Shown here piece by piece: positions 63,509 to 64,000 of a stretch of 64,000 nucleotides of DNA. This DNA comes from Galbibacter sp038433465 (GTDB lineage: Bacteria > Bacteroidota > Bacteroidia > Flavobacteriales > Flavobacteriaceae), in the NCBI RefSeq assembly GCF_038433465.1, contig NZ_JAESVF010000007.1, forward strand, positions 1 to 64,000, read 5' to 3'. The notes beneath the pieces were generated by a model. It was not told the DNA's origin. It saw only the letters and a list, made by a program, of their open reading frames with translations, and searched no databases. Position 1 is the first letter of the stretch; each line of letters starts with the position of its first letter. The position numbers were made by a program, and so were the translations under genes.

Positions 63509-64000
63509 TCCAGGATTTTATACTACCATTCAAGATTTAGGACGTTTTAGCTATCGTGATAAAGGAGTGCCTGTAAGTGGAGTGATGGATGCTATTTCGG
63601 CGCAATTTGCCAATAAGTTATTGGGAAATTCTAAAAACTCGGCAGTACTCGAAATAACAATGGTTGGCCCCGAATTACTCTTTGAGACCGAAACGCTTAT
63701 TGCCATTAGTGGCGCAATTTTGTCGCCTAAACTTAATGGAAAACCTATTTTTAATGATGAAGTGTATCATGTTCAAAAAAACGATGTGTTGAGCTTTGGG
63801 AAATTAAAAAGCGGGTTTCGGTGTTATTTGGCGGTACAAGGTGGTTTTAAAACCGAAACAGTGTTGGGAAGCAAATCGTGGTATGTATCGCTTACCGAAT
63901 TTTCGTATTTGCAAAAAGAAAAAACCTTAGAAATTGCCAAACGCAAGGAACATAAAATAAAAGCCCATTTGCCAGGTATGGACCACGATTTTAACCAAAA
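63492..64000 (+). CDS. pxpC: 5-oxoprolinase subunit PxpC (partial, cut by window end)
   Basis: The ATG at 63492 lies within the end of pxpB. The visible 169 codons are the N-terminal part of the KipA/PxpC family (NPGFYTTIQDLGRFSYRDKGVPVSGVMD, then LAVQGG). The gene continues past the window. It forms the third subunit of the ATP-dependent 5-oxoprolinase. Confidence 0.93.
   Translation, partial: MIQILNPGFYTTIQDLGRFSYRDKGVPVSGVMDAISAQFANKLLGNSKNSAVLEITMVGPELLFETETLIAISGAILSPKLNGKPIFNDEVYHVQKNDVLSFGKLKSGFRCYLAVQGGFKTETVLGSKSWYVSLTEFSYLQKEKTLEIAKRKEHKIKAHLPGMDHDFNQ

Noticed and set aside
1..64000. tRNA or rRNA genes
   Set aside because: Intergenic regions were scanned by eye and no cloverleaf or rRNA sequence was recognised; a computed search could still find a missed one.

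Overview
The window is chromosomal DNA from a low-GC member of the Bacteroidota, most likely a marine-type Flavobacteriaceae. The pointers are: a PorX response regulator with a PglZ domain (type IX secretion regulation); the LpxC-FabZ fusion; a 287-residue primary sigma factor; repeated exact matches to the Bacteroidota -7 promoter box TAnnTTTG; DUF families typical of the phylum (DUF7935, DUF4252); and many leaders without a Shine-Dalgarno sequence. No phage block, integrase, transposase, CRISPR array, rRNA or tRNA was recognised. Almost everything is core metabolism, so the unusual material lies mainly in the non-coding DNA.

Layout. 0-2.1 kb: a small CI-like repressor and porX, both on minus. 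2.2-8.6 kb: an HD phosphohydrolase and a lipid A block, lpxD - lpxC/fabZ - lpxA - efp - a second lpxD-like gene - an NTF2-like gene. 8.8-17 kb: sucD, a large M16 lipoprotein peptidase, fabG, a repeat-rich gap, a membrane VWA protein and a prohibitin-like SPFH protein. 17-18.5 kb (minus): a helix-hairpin-helix membrane protein and an OmpA-like protein. 18.7-26.4 kb: a complete histidine operon hisGDCBHAFI preceded by a leader peptide rich in His codons and an intrinsic terminator, which is a classical attenuator; a small PhnA-like gene sits between hisA and hisF. 26.4-31.2 kb: corA, then a minus-strand sulfur block (cysE, cysM, sulfurtransferase, TSUP permease). 31.3-38 kb: DUF2461, a GreA/B-like protein, an unknown protein, an aldehyde dehydrogenase, an MscS channel, the primary sigma factor and an FKBP isomerase. 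38.2-48.5 kb: a DEAH helicase with a long leader, a DUF7935 protein, an FMN glutamate-synthase-family protein, an M20 hydrolase, UvrD/PcrA helicase, a Sua5/YrdC enzyme, a glycosyltransferase and a thioesterase. 48.5-50.06 kb: 1.5 kb of non-coding tandem repeat with a 385-386 bp period. 50-55.6 kb: glutaminyl-peptide cyclotransferase, SRP RNA, transaldolase, a VWA lipoprotein, a DUF4252 lipoprotein, an RluA-family synthase and panB. 55.8-64 kb: an exported NTF2-like protein, a CocE-type peptidase, a sodium:solute symporter, a YifB/ComM ATPase and the 5-oxoprolinase genes pxpA, pxpB and pxpC (cut by the window end).

Working together. The lipid A block covers early lipid A acylation and deacetylation and the FabZ dehydratase of fatty acid synthesis; fabG nearby supplies another fatty-acid step. 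The his operon makes histidine from PRPP and is probably controlled by ribosome stalling on His codons. CysE, CysM and the sulfurtransferase form a cysteine and sulfane-sulfur module, with a TSUP permease that may move a sulfur compound. Glutaminyl-peptide cyclase makes pyroglutamyl ends and PxpABC degrades free 5-oxoproline, so the two ends of pyroglutamate metabolism are 11 kb apart.

The most notable non-coding elements are: a dispersed 225-305 bp repeat in three copies (13.6, 34.7, 60.2 kb) with two conserved inverted repeats, one showing compensatory changes and one carrying a clean 19-bp hairpin insertion in a single copy; a second 120-170 bp dispersed repeat in three copies (27.5, 39.9, 55.6 kb); the 386-bp tandem array; and three heptanucleotide arrays. 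None can be assigned a function from sequence alone.
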